A stretch of 40,660 nucleotides of DNA from Rhizobium aethiopicum (GCF_014197535.1 NZ_JACIFV010000038.1:1-40660), one strand, 5' to 3'. Counted from the first letter of the stretch, positions 7,744 through 16,015 are shown. Notes: generated by a model from the sequence alone, not told the origin. Numbers and translations: made by a program.

Positions 7744-8028
7744 ATGTTCAAAGTGATCGAAGGCGGCCTTGGGCGGGCCGTGCAAATAAATGACCGGGCC
7801 GAAGCGGGGTCGGGACCGAGCCGGGAAGATGTGCGCCAGGAAGCGAACCGGCGGCTCAAGCAAAGTGGTTATCACCCGTCCCGCATTCGGGAATTTGTCA
7901 CCGGCGTGCCGATGCTGGCCTCCCTGAAATACCTGTCGCTGCAGATCGATTTCGCAGCCGAGACCTTGTCGCGGCTCGACCCGATCCCGGACGATTTCCG
8001 CTCTGACGGCTATTGGCCAGCGGGTTGA
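7744..8028 (+). CDS. Hypothetical protein, 94 residues
   Basis: I do not recognise a family. The protein begins MFKVIEGGLGRAVQ and has a basic middle (SREDVRQEANRRLKQSGYHPSR) and a C-terminus ending DDFRSDGYWPAG. No signal peptide, membrane helix or cysteine motif is seen, so a small soluble cytoplasmic protein is likely. The ATG at 7744 has AGGGTGG seven bases upstream; an ATG at 7738 and an open frame back to 7681 are less likely starts. Codon use is GC-rich at third positions like its neighbours, which supports a real gene. It converges with the Kef-type antiporter gene. Confidence 0.7.
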   Translation: MFKVIEGGLGRAVQINDRAEAGSGPSREDVRQEANRRLKQSGYHPSRIREFVTGVPMLASLKYLSLQIDFAAETLSRLDPIPDDFRSDGYWPAG

Positions 8029-8044
8029 GACGAGCGCCGCGCCC

Positions 8045-9790
8045 TCAGGACAGATCCATCGACTTTTCCCATTGCTGACGCAGGACGTTCATTTCCGTGC
8101 GTTTTTGCGCCATTTCGCTGACGATGGCGCGCAAGTTGGGATGATGCGACATGAACATATTGAAATCGCGCCGCTCGAGCACCTCGAACTGACAGAAGTC
8201 GACGGCGATGACGTCTGCCGTGCGCCTTCCGCCGCTCAGCAACGCCATTTCCCCGAAGAAGGCGCCCGGTTCCAGGCGGATCGCGCCGCTGGCGAGACGC
8301 ACTTCGACCGCACCTGAGGAGATGAAATACATGCTGTCGCCGCGATCGCCGCGACGGATGACACGTTCGCCTGGTGGAGCCGACTTCGCCTTGAAGAGCA
8401 GCAGCAGCTCTTCCTGCGCATCCTCCCCGACCTGAGAGAACAGCGGAAAGGTTTCGATCAGCTGCTGCATCTTCAGCTGATGCTGGCGTTCTCGTTCCTC
8501 GCCGAGCGCCCTGATCTTTTCCAGTTCTTTGCCGAGCGTCTTCTGCCTCTTTCTGCCGAAACTTTCGAAGAGGGAGGGCCATTGCGCATGGATATGTTTC
8601 TTCAGGCCCTCGGTTGCGACGATCACGATCGGGTTGAGTGTGATCGACAGGATCGCTGCGGCAAGGATCAGATCCTGGCCTTCATGCGGCAGAAGCCCGA
8701 GCGAGACGCCGAGGCCGGCGAGGATGAAGGAAAATTCGCCGATCTGGGCAAGGCCGCCGGCCAAGGTCAGCCCCATGCCGATCGGATATCGCAGCAGCAT
8801 GACGATGGCGAAGGTGATGACGGCCTTGCCGAGAATGACGAGCGCCAGGGCGCCGATCACGGCCAGCGGCTGGCGAATCAGGATCGAGGGGTCAAAGAGC
8901 ATGCCGACCGAGACGAAGAACAGCACGGAGAAGGCGTTTTGCAAGGGCAGTGAATCGGCCGCTGCTCTGTGGCTGAGCTGGGATTCACTCATGACGACGC
9001 CGGCGAAAAAGGCGCCGAGTGCAAAGGAGACGCCGAAAATCGCCGCCGAGCCGAAAGCGATGCCGAGCGCGATCGCCAGCACCGTCAGCGTGAAGAGTTC
9101 GCGCGAGCCGGTGCGGGCGATCATCGTCAGCAGCCAGGGCACGATACGGGGGCCGAGGAAGATCGCCATGGCGGCGAAGGCCAGCACCTTGAACAAGGTC
9201 AGTCCGATCGTCAGCATCAGCGGCAGCTCACCGAGGCCGTGATTGGTATCGAGGGCGTGGCCGCCGAGAAGCTCTGCCAGCGCCGGCAGTAGCACCAGCG
9301 CCAGCACCATCACCAGATCCTCGACGATCAGCCAGCCGACGGCGACGCGCCCGCTCGGCGCATTGACGAGATTGCGTTCCTCCAGCGCCTTCAGGAGTAC
9401 GACCGTACTCGCCACCGAGAGGCTGAGCCCGAAGACGACACCGGCGCCGAGGCTCCAGCCCCAGAGCATGCAGAGGCCGATGCCCAGCAGAGTGGCCAGG
9501 ATAATTCGGCCGATCGCGCCCGGTACGGCGATCCCGCGTACGGCAAGCAGGTCGGAAGCGGAAAAATGCAGGCCGACGCCGAACATCAGCAGGATGACGC
9601 CCATTTCGGCAAGCTGGCCGGCAAGGGCGGTATCGGCCACGAAGCCTGGCGTGAGCGGCCCGATCAGGATGCCGGCCATCAGATAGCCGACGAGCGGCGG
9701 CAGCCGCAGCCGGTCGGCGCCATAACCGAGGACCGCCGCGAAAACGAAACTGACGGCGACCGTCGCAATGAGTCCCACTTCCTGATGCAC
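8045..9790 (-). CDS. CPA2 (Kef/YbaL-type) cation:proton antiporter with C-terminal cyclic-nucleotide-binding domain
   Basis: 581 residues. Residues 1 to about 390 form a Na/K-H exchanger domain with about 12 helices, including LPPLVGYLMAGILIGP, GVILLMFGVGLHFS and SVASTVVLLKALEE. A charged linker (RKRQKTLGKELEKIRALGEE) leads to a CRP-type cyclic-nucleotide fold with GDSMYFISSGAVEVRL and a phosphate-binding-cassette-like FGEMALLSGGRRTAD. Ordinary KefB/KefC carry an NAD-binding TrkA-N domain here instead. The probable role is inner-membrane K+ or Na+/H+ exchange gated by a nucleotide; the ligand is not proven. A GTG at 9790 with GAGGA upstream is the best start; 16 further in-frame codons upstream look non-coding. 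Confidence 0.88.
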   Translation of the reverse strand: MHQEVGLIATVAVSFVFAAVLGYGADRLRLPPLVGYLMAGILIGPLTPGFVADTALAGQLAEMGVILLMFGVGLHFSASDLLAVRGIAVPGAIGRIILATLLGIGLCMLWGWSLGAGVVFGLSLSVASTVVLLKALEERNLVNAPSGRVAVGWLIVEDLVMVLALVLLPALAELLGGHALDTNHGLGELPLMLTIGLTLFKVLAFAAMAIFLGPRIVPWLLTMIARTGSRELFTLTVLAIALGIAFGSAAIFGVSFALGAFFAGVVMSESQLSHRAAADSLPLQNAFSVLFFVSVGMLFDPSILIRQPLAVIGALALVILGKAVITFAIVMLLRYPIGMGLTLAGGLAQIGEFSFILAGLGVSLGLLPHEGQDLILAAAILSITLNPIVIVATEGLKKHIHAQWPSLFESFGRKRQKTLGKELEKIRALGEERERQHQLKMQQLIETFPLFSQVGEDAQEELLLLFKAKSAPPGERVIRRGDRGDSMYFISSGAVEVRLASGAIRLEPGAFFGEMALLSGGRRTADVIAVDFCQFEVLERRDFNMFMSHHPNLRAIVSEMAQKRTEMNVLRQQWEKSMDLS

Positions 9791-9949
9791 GTCTGTCCTC
9801 GCCTGATGGTAACGGCCGCCACCTTGGACGAAGCGCAAGCAAAATTAAACAGTTGATTTGCGTTTTGCGGCTGCTCTGGGAGGTGTCGGCTTGGTCGCGA
9901 ACAATAAATTCCCCGTCCATTCGAGAATGACAGGGTTGCCGCTGATGTC

Positions 9950-9974
9950 GGAACCACTTCCCTTTTGCTTCGTT
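9950..9974 (+). promoter_or_regulatory. EcfG/RpoE2-type general-stress promoter
   Basis: GGAAC at 9950-9954 is followed after exactly 16 bases by CGTT at 9971-9974, the -35/-10 pattern recognised by the alphaproteobacterial general stress response sigma factor EcfG (RpoE2 in Sinorhizobium). Transcription would begin about 9980, leaving a leader of about 20 bases with an AAGGAG ribosome site before the ATG at 10000. Position and orientation fit the downstream small exported protein. Confidence 0.75.
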
Positions 9975-9999
9975 GGCCCTTTAGACAAGGAGAAACGAC

Positions 10000-10281
10000 A
10001 TGAGAAAGATCATTCTGAACTGTGCCGTGACGGCCCTTGCCGCCTGCTCGTTTGCAGCGCCTGTTCTCGCCGACAGCGTCTATGTCAGGGAGCGTTCCTA
10101 TGACGATGACTATCGTTACGAGCGGGTGCGGCCCGGCATCACCATCAGCGAGCGCGGCGTGACCTTCGGCGCGCGCGAACGCGAGCATCGCCGCTATCGA
10201 CATGATGGCTGCGAAACCAGGAGCGTCACCCGTCAGACCGATGAAGGCGAAGTGACCAGGACGGTTAGGCGCTGCTATTGA
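10000..10281 (+). CDS. Small exported protein of unknown function, probable stress-induced
   Basis: 93 residues with a clear Sec signal peptide (MRKIILNCAVTALAACSFAA..., cleavage likely after VLA at residue 24). The mature part is highly charged and Arg/Tyr/Asp-rich (SYDDDYRYERVRPG, EREHRRYRHDG) with two cysteines, Cys71 and Cys92, that could form a disulfide in the periplasm. I do not recognise a named family. A strong AAGGAG ribosome site lies seven bases before the ATG. The EcfG-type promoter just upstream suggests induction in the general stress response. A hairpin terminator follows. It is divergent from the Kef-type antiporter. Confidence 0.85.
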   Translation: MRKIILNCAVTALAACSFAAPVLADSVYVRERSYDDDYRYERVRPGITISERGVTFGAREREHRRYRHDGCETRSVTRQTDEGEVTRTVRRCY

Positions 10282-10303
10282 CGAAAATTCGCGACAAAGT
10301 CGA

Positions 10304-10332
10304 AGCCCGGCTCACAAGAGCCGGGTTTTCGC
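10304..10332 (+). terminator. Rho-independent terminator after the small exported gene
   Basis: Perfect 8-base arms CCCGGCTC (10306-10313) and GAGCCGGG (10318-10325) with a 4-base loop, followed by TTTTCGCCTTTC. It starts about 25 bases after the stop codon. Confidence 0.8.
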
Positions 10333-10449
10333 CTTTCGCGTGGCACGCACGCGTAATGCGGTGGTGGAAGTGATCAGGCGGTGTTATGAGCACCCTTTCG
10401 TTCGAAGCGCATTTTCGGCGCACAGAACCCCGCACAGGAATTTTTCAGT

Positions 10450-10737
10450 ATGATTGAGCTTACCCCATCCCAGATCGTTGCACTCAAACTCGCCAAGGCC
10501 GGAGATCTCTATCCTCAGCCGGCGAATAAATGGACGCATCAGAACGCGACGGTGACCTACGCGAAGACCGACCGCTGGAAAGAGCGGCCGCAGAAGGTGA
10601 AATCGGTCACGGCTAAGACGCTGGGCGAGTTGAAAGAGCCGGGCTTCCTTGAGCGGCGTCACCTCGACGATGACGCGTCAAAAGATGTCTACGGCATCAC
10701 GATGGCCGGCAAGATGTGGCTGCTGAAGAACAAGTAG
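10450..10737 (+). CDS. Hypothetical protein, 95 residues
   Basis: I do not recognise a family. It begins MIELTPSQIVALKLAKAGDL and ends VYGITMAGKMWLLKNK. The helical N-terminus and a closing GIT-AGK-WL segment resemble the edge of a winged-helix domain, but no clear recognition helix is visible, so this is only a suggestion. There is no signal peptide or membrane helix. The start has a modest AGGA site (ACAGGAATTTTTCAGT). It stands alone between a terminator and tRNA-Leu. Codon use is compatible with the local genes. Confidence 0.7.
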   Translation: MIELTPSQIVALKLAKAGDLYPQPANKWTHQNATVTYAKTDRWKERPQKVKSVTAKTLGELKEPGFLERRHLDDDASKDVYGITMAGKMWLLKNK

Positions 10738-10886
10738 TTTCGGGCAGATGTGAATTCGTTCCGTGCTTCCGCGTCAGCTTGATGATGCGAAGGCGCGACA
10801 CGATTGTATTCGGGATGATGGTGCCGCTAAGCGGAGCATCATCGAACCAGTCCGCCTTCGTTCCTGACGGAACTACGGCGCGACAG

Positions 10887-10940
10887 CCTCCGCTTGGCTT
10901 CTCTCTTCGGTTCGCCGAGCCGAAGCTCTTAGAGCGGAGG
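10887..10940 (-). other. Nested stem-loop downstream of tRNA-Leu
   Basis: Outer arms CCTCCGCT (10887-10894) and AGCGGAGG (10933-10940) enclose an inner CTTCGG (10905-10910) / CCGAAG (10920-10925) pair. It begins two bases past the tRNA 3' end, so it may be a trailer structure for 3' processing or termination. There is no T-run, so intrinsic termination is doubtful. Confidence 0.4.
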
Positions 10941-10941
10941 C

Positions 10942-11026
10942 TGGTGCCCCATGCCGGGGTCGAACCAGCACTTCTTTCGAAACTCGATTTTGAGTCGAGC
11001 GCGTCTACCAATTCCGCCAATGGGGC
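10942..11026 (-). tRNA. tRNA-Leu (CAA anticodon)
   Basis: Read on the reverse strand, an 85-nt class II tRNA starts GCCCCAT and ends ATGGGGC plus A and an encoded CCA. The acceptor arms pair over seven bases. The D-loop has GGCGGAATTGGTAGACGC, the anticodon stem is CTCGA/TCGAG around loop CTCAAAA giving anticodon CAA (reads UUG), there is a variable arm, and the T-loop is GGTTCGACCCC. The long variable arm and the GCxxxxT leader are typical of bacterial leucine tRNAs. It stands alone, with no integrase next to it. Confidence 0.96.
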
Positions 11027-11047
11027 AACGGATACGGACGGGCGGCT

Positions 11048-11076
11048 GTCTAACATGCGAGCGCCCGCGCGCGCAA
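11048..11076 (-). promoter_or_regulatory. Candidate promoter of tRNA-Leu
   Basis: On the reverse strand, TTGCGC (11071-11076) is followed after 17 bases by TTAGAC (11048-11053), about 20 bases before the mature tRNA 5' end. Spacing is ideal for the housekeeping sigma factor, though both hexamers are imperfect. Confidence 0.4.
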
Positions 11077-11112
11077 GACGGGCCGGCGAAGTTATCGCAA
11101 TGAAGCGTTTGG

Positions 11113-11143
11113 AGGATCCGGCCTGGTTTCGAGGCCGGATCCT
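11113..11143 (-). terminator. Hairpin after the MFS transporter gene
   Basis: A perfect 12-base inverted repeat (11113-11124 with 11132-11143, GGATCC within each arm) with a 7-base loop begins nine bases past the MFS stop codon. The stem is strong and GC-rich, but the tail on the reverse strand has no real U-run, so termination may need Rho or be partial. Confidence 0.6.
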
Positions 11144-11151
11144 GTTTCATA

Positions 11152-12447
11152 TCAGTGGGCGACGGCGGGTGCCGGGTTGGTCAGGCCGGACTTCTTCAGC
11201 GTGATCGCCAGGATCGAAGCCAAGAGGCAGAAGGCGCCGGCGACGAAGAAGGCGGGCAGATAGCTCGACAGCTCCGTGCGCGACAGGCCGGCGCCATAGG
11301 CGGCGGTGGCGGCGCCCAGCTGATGGCCGGCAAAGACCCAGCCGAAGACGAGGCCGGCCTTTTCGCGGCCGAACCGGTCGGCGGCAATCTTGACGGTCGG
11401 CGGCACGGTGGCGATCCAGTCGAGACCGTAGAAGATCGCGAAGATCGAGAGCCCGTAAAAGCTGAAATCGCTGAAGGGCAGATAAAGCAGCGAGAGACCG
11501 CGCAGGCCGTAATACCAGAACAGCAGCCAACGATTGTCGAAGCGGTCGGAGAGCCAGCCGGAGCCGATGGTGCCGAAGAAATCGAAGATGCCCATGACGG
11601 CAAGCACGCTGGCGGCGGCTACCGGCACGATCCCGAAATCGCCGCACAGGGTGACGAAATGGGTCTGGATCAGGCCGTTGGTGCTGAGGCCGCAGATGAA
11701 GAAGGTGGCAAACAGGATCCAGAAAGTCGAGGTCGTCGAGATTTCGCGGAGCGTGGTGATCGGCGTCATCAGCGCAGTGCCGAGTGTCGTGCGGGCCGGC
11801 GCAGGCGCGACATGGGCTTCTCCCAATAATGGCAGGTTCACGTCGGAGGGGCGGTCGCGCATGAAGAGAAGGACGAGAAGGGCCGCCGCCATGATCATGG
11901 CGCAGACGAAAAATACGGTGGCGCGCCAGCCGTAACGTTCGGTGAGTTCTGCCATCAACGGCAGGAAGACAAGCTGGCCGGTTGCCGAACTTGCCGAGAG
12001 CATGCCGACGACAAGGCCGCGGTGCTTGACGAACCAGCGCGTCGAAACCGTTGCCGCCAGCACCATGGCCGTCAGGCCGGTGCCGAAGCCGACGACGATG
12101 CCCCACAGCGCCAGCAGATGCCAAAGCTTGGTCATGAACAGCGAACCGATGAAGCCTGAGCCGATCAGTGCCAGTGCAAAGACGATGACCTTTCGCACGC
12201 CGAAATAATTCATGAAGGCAGCGGCGAACGGACCCATGAAACCGAAAAGGAGCAAGCGAATCGCCAGAGCGGAGGAAATCTGCGACGTTTCCCAGCCGAA
12301 CTCGTCCTGGAGCGGCTTGATGAGGACGCCGGGGGCGCCCATGGCGCCGGCCGTCACCAGCATGGTCAGGAAGGTCGCGGCAACAACGACCCAACCGTAA
12401 TGAATGTTGCGCCGCGCAAGGGAGGAGGCAAGAACTGCTGAAACCAT
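11152..12447 (-). CDS. MFS transporter (monocarboxylate/oxalate-formate antiporter-like)
   Basis: 431 residues with about 12 membrane helices. The N-terminus RRNIHYGWVVVAATFLTMLV and the loop VRKVIVFALALIGSGF match the MFS branch that includes monocarboxylate and oxalate:formate carriers. A cytoplasmic central loop lies near residues 200-235, and SGWLSDRFDNRWLL is the repeated MFS loop motif in the second half. The substrate is unknown; import of an organic acid or efflux are both possible. It is divergent from a TetR regulator, and two identical palindromes sit between them, so it is very probably the repressed target. Confidence 0.88.
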   Translation of the reverse strand: MVSAVLASSLARRNIHYGWVVVAATFLTMLVTAGAMGAPGVLIKPLQDEFGWETSQISSALAIRLLLFGFMGPFAAAFMNYFGVRKVIVFALALIGSGFIGSLFMTKLWHLLALWGIVVGFGTGLTAMVLAATVSTRWFVKHRGLVVGMLSASSATGQLVFLPLMAELTERYGWRATVFFVCAMIMAAALLVLLFMRDRPSDVNLPLLGEAHVAPAPARTTLGTALMTPITTLREISTTSTFWILFATFFICGLSTNGLIQTHFVTLCGDFGIVPVAAASVLAVMGIFDFFGTIGSGWLSDRFDNRWLLFWYYGLRGLSLLYLPFSDFSFYGLSIFAIFYGLDWIATVPPTVKIAADRFGREKAGLVFGWVFAGHQLGAATAAYGAGLSRTELSSYLPAFFVAGAFCLLASILAITLKKSGLTNPAPAVAH

Positions 12448-12494
12448 GAGGGGATTCCATTCGAATTCAGGAAGGGAAGACAGAACCGATTTAC

Positions 12495-12508
12495 ATGATG
12501 GTCATCAT
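12495..12508. promoter_or_regulatory. TetR operator copy 1
   Basis: The 14-base palindrome ATGATG-GT-CATCAT lies in the 124-base gap between the MFS and TetR genes. It has the same arms as copy 2, which begins 29 bases away. It lies 48 bases upstream of the MFS start. Confidence 0.7.
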
Positions 12509-12523
12509 ATTTCTTGCCTATTG

Positions 12524-12537
12524 ATGATGGACATCAT
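12524..12537. promoter_or_regulatory. TetR operator copy 2
   Basis: The 14-base palindrome ATGATG-GA-CATCAT shares both six-base arms with copy 1. It lies 35 bases before the TetR start codon, where binding would also repress the regulator's own gene. Confidence 0.7.
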
Positions 12538-12571
12538 ATATTTTGTCAAGCGACGATTTCTGGAGATGAAG

Positions 12572-13150
12572 ATGCGGGTCAGCCGCGAAAAATTTGCCGA
12601 GAACCGCGAGAGGATTCTCAGTGTTGCCGGCGTGCTCTTTCGCGAGAACGGCTTCGACGGCGTCGGCGTCGCCGACATCATGAGGGCGGCGGGGCTGACG
12701 CATGGCGGATTCTACGGCCACTTCAGTTCGAAGGACGAGCTGGCGCTTGAGGTCAGCCGCAAGCTGATCGACAAGGTCGAGACGCGCTGGAGGGAACATA
12801 TTGCCGAGTCACCCGACCGGCCGCTGCAGGCACTTCTCGACCATTATATTCACTGGCGTACGGTTGACGATCCGGGCGGCGGCTGTGTTTTTGCGACTTT
12901 GATTCAGGAGGTGAGTCGCAGCCGCGGCGCGATGCGGGCGGTCTTCAGCGACGGGCTGTCCGTATTGGTCGATACACTTGCCGATATCGTTCCCGGCGAG
13001 ACCGAGGAGGAGCGCCGCGCCAATGCAGCGACGACGCTCTCGTCGATGATGGGGGCCGTTATTCTTGCCCGCGCCGTCGAGGACCGGGCGCTTGCCGAGC
13101 AGTTTCTGGTGACGATGCGTCGGCATCTCGATCCCGGCAGCCGAGCATAA
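12572..13150 (+). CDS. TetR/AcrR family transcriptional regulator
   Basis: 192 residues. The N-terminal DNA-binding domain contains ENRERILSVAGVLFRENGFD, then VGVADIMRAAGLTHGGFYGHF with the recognition helix near residues 42-51, followed by SSKDELALE. The rest is a helical ligand-binding domain (AALLDHYIH..., DDPGGGCVFATLIQE). The variant THGGFYGHF is typical of regulators near transporters and reductases. The ATG at 12572 has GGAG six bases upstream; ATG 12566 is too close to it. It probably represses the divergent MFS gene and itself through the two palindromes. The inducing ligand is unknown. Confidence 0.9.
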   Translation: MRVSREKFAENRERILSVAGVLFRENGFDGVGVADIMRAAGLTHGGFYGHFSSKDELALEVSRKLIDKVETRWREHIAESPDRPLQALLDHYIHWRTVDDPGGGCVFATLIQEVSRSRGAMRAVFSDGLSVLVDTLADIVPGETEEERRANAATTLSSMMGAVILARAVEDRALAEQFLVTMRRHLDPGSRA

Positions 13151-13209
13151 GCCCGAGCGCGGAAGCCGATGTTCCGACCCTCTCCAGTCTGCCGAGCGAG
13201 ATGCCGCGG

Positions 13210-14190
13210 CTACTTGAAGCCGGCGATGGCGTGCGGGATGTAGGGCGCTTCGAGTGCTGCGATTTCCTCGGCAGTGAGTTTGACCGACAGCGAGGCAACG
13301 GCATCCGTCAGGTGGTTCGGTTTGGATGCGCCGATGATCGGCGCAGTCACCACGCTCTTCTGCAGGATCCAGGCGGTGGCGACCTGGGCGCGGGAAATGC
13401 CGCGGGCTCCGGCGATTTCGGCCACGGCATCGACGATGTTGCGGTCGGCATCGATGGACTGCGTGTATAGCGTCTTGCCGAATTCGTCGGTTTCGCTGCG
13501 CGCCGTCGTTTCGTCCCAGTCGCGGGTCAGGCGGCCGCGGGCCAGCGGGCTCCAGGGAATGACGGCGATCTTCTGGTCTTCACAGAAGGGCAGCATTTCG
13601 CGCTCTTCCTCGCGGTAGAGCAGGTTCAGGTGGTTCTGCATACTGACGAACTCGGTCCAGCCGTTCAGCCGGGAGACATAGAGCGCCTTGGCGAATTGCC
13701 AGGCATACATGGATGAGGCGCCGATATACCGCGCCTTGCCCGATTTGACGACGTCATGCAGCGCTTCCAGCGTTTCCTCGATCGGCGTCGTATAGTCGAA
13801 ACGATGGATCTGGTAGAGGTCGACATAGTCGGTGCCGAGGCGGCGCAGGCTATTGTCGATCTCGTCGAAAATCGCTTTGCGCGACAGACCGGCGCCGTTC
13901 GGGCCCGGCCGCATACGGTTGAACACCTTGGTCGCCAACACGATGTCCTCGCGTTTGGCGAAGTCTTTGATGGCACGGCCGACGATCTCCTCCGAGGAGC
14001 CGTTGGAATAGGTGTTGGCGGTGTCGAGGAAATTGATGCCGAGGTCGATCGCCTGCTTGATCATCGTCCGGCTTTCCTCTTCCCGCAGGCTCCAGGCATG
14101 ATTGCCGCGGGCAGGGTCGCCGAAGGTCATGCAGCCCAGACAGATTTTCGAGACTTCGAGTCCGGTCTTTCCGAATTTGACGTATTCCAT
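13210..14190 (-). CDS. Aldo/keto reductase
   Basis: 326 residues of the AKR TIM-barrel family. The catalytic tetrad is visible: Asp56 and Tyr61 (DTANTYSNGSSEEIVG), Lys88 (ATKVF) and His130 (DLYQIHRFD). The NADPH site is seen in the C-terminal GASKPNHLTDAV segment. The sequence MEYVKFGKTGLEVSKICLGCMTFG is the usual start of YajO/Tas-like AKRs, so I chose the ATG at 14190. It probably reduces aldehydes or ketones with NADPH in the cytoplasm; the substrate is unknown. It converges with the TetR gene and diverges from the acyl-CoA synthetase gene over 196 bases. Confidence 0.92.
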   Translation of the reverse strand: MEYVKFGKTGLEVSKICLGCMTFGDPARGNHAWSLREEESRTMIKQAIDLGINFLDTANTYSNGSSEEIVGRAIKDFAKREDIVLATKVFNRMRPGPNGAGLSRKAIFDEIDNSLRRLGTDYVDLYQIHRFDYTTPIEETLEALHDVVKSGKARYIGASSMYAWQFAKALYVSRLNGWTEFVSMQNHLNLLYREEEREMLPFCEDQKIAVIPWSPLARGRLTRDWDETTARSETDEFGKTLYTQSIDADRNIVDAVAEIAGARGISRAQVATAWILQKSVVTAPIIGASKPNHLTDAVASLSVKLTAEEIAALEAPYIPHAIAGFK

Positions 14191-14386
14191 GAAACGCTCC
14201 AAGACTTGAGATAACCCCGCGCGGCGTTTCATGAACTAGTGCGCAACCGCCAAAGTCGCAGGGGCTGAATGAACAATCTGCGGACTATGCGTACAATGGT
14301 GCGTGATCGGCTGCCGTTTTTCTCTGCAGCTTGCGCATCCGCGCCGCAAGGTGTTAGCTGCTGCAGCATTTCACCGGAATTCGACT

Positions 14387-16015
14387 ATGCGACTGCCGTC
14401 CTTCGATCGCTACGACGATCTCTATCGCGATTTCTCCTGGCGGATTCCCGAGGATTTCAACATCGGCCGCGCGGTTAGCGACGATTGGGCCGCGAAAGAT
14501 CCGAAGCGCGTCTGCCTAGAGCATTTCGACCCGGATGGCGAGCATCTTTCGCTGACTTACGGCGAGCTTTCCGGTTGCTCCTCCATGTTCGCCAATGCAC
14601 TGACTTCGCTCGACATCCAGCGAGGCGATCGAGTCGCCCTGCTGATGCCTCAGTCCTTCGAGACCGTGGTCGCTCATGTCGCGATCTACAAAATGGGTGC
14701 AATCGCCTTGCCGCTAGCGCTGCTCTTCGGCGTCGATGCGCTCGAATATAGGCTGAGGATTTCGGGTGCGGCGGCAATCATCACCAATGATTTCGGCCTC
14801 GATCGTATCCGGCAAATTCGCGATCGGCTACCGGAGCTCAGACATGTGATCAGCCTCGATAATGCGCCCGACGCTCTTTCCTTTGCCGATCTGATCGTGT
14901 CGTATGAGCCCTTCTTCAAGGGAGAAAAGACGACTCCCGACGACCCGGCGCTGATGATCTTTACGTCAGGCACGACGGGGCCGCCCAAGGGCGCGCTGCA
15001 CGGCCACCGCGTTCTGCCCGGCCATATCCCCGGCATGCAGTTCGCCCATGAAGGTTTTCCGAAAGTGGGCGACAAGGTCTGGACGCCGTCCGACTGGGCC
15101 TGGGCGGGTGGTTTGCTGAATGCGCTGCTGCCAAGCCTTCTTCTCGGGATTCCGGTCGTCTCGTCGCCGGCGCAGAAATTCGATCCCCATATGGCTTATC
15201 GGATCATGGCGGAGATGGATGTGCGCAACGCCTTCATTCCGCCGACAGCGCTCAGGCTGATGCGATCCGTTTCTGATCCGCGCTCGAAGTATGATCTGGT
15301 GCTGCGGACCATCGGCTCGGCCGGCGAGGCGCTCGGCCGCGAGACCTATGAATGGGCGCGTCGCGTGCTCGGGATCACCGTCAATGAATTCTACGGCCAG
15401 ACGGAGTGCAATTTCGTGCTCTCGTCGAGCGCTGCCTATGGCGTGACCAAGGCCGGCGCCATAGGCCGGGCGGTGCCGGGACATCGCGTCGCGATCATCA
15501 ACGATGCGGGCGACGAATTGCCGGCAGGCGAATCCGGTCAGATCGCCATCGCCAGTCCCGATCCCGTCATGTTCCTCGGTTATTGGAACGATCAGGCAGC
15601 GACAGAGAAAAAATTCGTCAAGGGCTGGCTGCTTACCGGCGATATCGGCCGGCAGGACGAAGACGGCTACGTCACCTTCGAGGGCCGCGACGACGACGTC
15701 ATCACATCCTCCGGATATCGCATCGGCCCGGCCGAGATCGAGGATTGCCTGATCGGCCACCCCGCCGTGCAGCTTGCCGCGGCCGTCGGCAAACCCGATA
15801 CGGTGCGCACCGAGATCGTCAAGGCCTATATCGTGCTGTCACCCGGTCATTTGCCGAGCGAGGCGCTGGCCGCCGAAATCAGGGAATGGGTGAAGATGCG
15901 GCTTTCGATGCACGAATATCCGCGCGAAGTGGAATTCGTCGAATCATTACCGTTGACGACAACCGGCAAAGTCATCCGCCGGCTGCTGCGGGAGAAAGCT
16001 GCGGCTGAGGGCTAA
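14387..16015 (+). CDS. AMP-dependent acyl-CoA synthetase/ligase
   Basis: 542 residues of the adenylate-forming superfamily. It has the ATP-binding loop TSGTTGPPKG (193-202), the acyl-adenylate motif YGQTECN, GWLLTGDIG, the hinge GRDDDVITSSGYRIGPAEIE, and the C-terminal catalytic lysine in TTTGKVIRR (Lys528). The sequence fits acetyl-CoA or medium-chain acyl-CoA synthetases (ACSM-like): carboxylate + ATP + CoA to acyl-CoA + AMP + PPi. The ATG at 14387 is preferred, although its ribosome site is weak; the open frame back to 14303 looks non-coding. The divergent aldo/keto reductase hints at shared regulation, but no operator is clear. It converges with the acyltransferase gene. Confidence 0.9.
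   Translation: MRLPSFDRYDDLYRDFSWRIPEDFNIGRAVSDDWAAKDPKRVCLEHFDPDGEHLSLTYGELSGCSSMFANALTSLDIQRGDRVALLMPQSFETVVAHVAIYKMGAIALPLALLFGVDALEYRLRISGAAAIITNDFGLDRIRQIRDRLPELRHVISLDNAPDALSFADLIVSYEPFFKGEKTTPDDPALMIFTSGTTGPPKGALHGHRVLPGHIPGMQFAHEGFPKVGDKVWTPSDWAWAGGLLNALLPSLLLGIPVVSSPAQKFDPHMAYRIMAEMDVRNAFIPPTALRLMRSVSDPRSKYDLVLRTIGSAGEALGRETYEWARRVLGITVNEFYGQTECNFVLSSSAAYGVTKAGAIGRAVPGHRVAIINDAGDELPAGESGQIAIASPDPVMFLGYWNDQAATEKKFVKGWLLTGDIGRQDEDGYVTFEGRDDDVITSSGYRIGPAEIEDCLIGHPAVQLAAAVGKPDTVRTEIVKAYIVLSPGHLPSEALAAEIREWVKMRLSMHEYPREVEFVESLPLTTTGKVIRRLLREKAAAEG

Noticed and set aside
10942..11026. tRNA-Leu as an integration site for a genomic island
   Set aside because: There is no integrase, no repeated tRNA 3' end elsewhere in the window, and the flanking genes look native.
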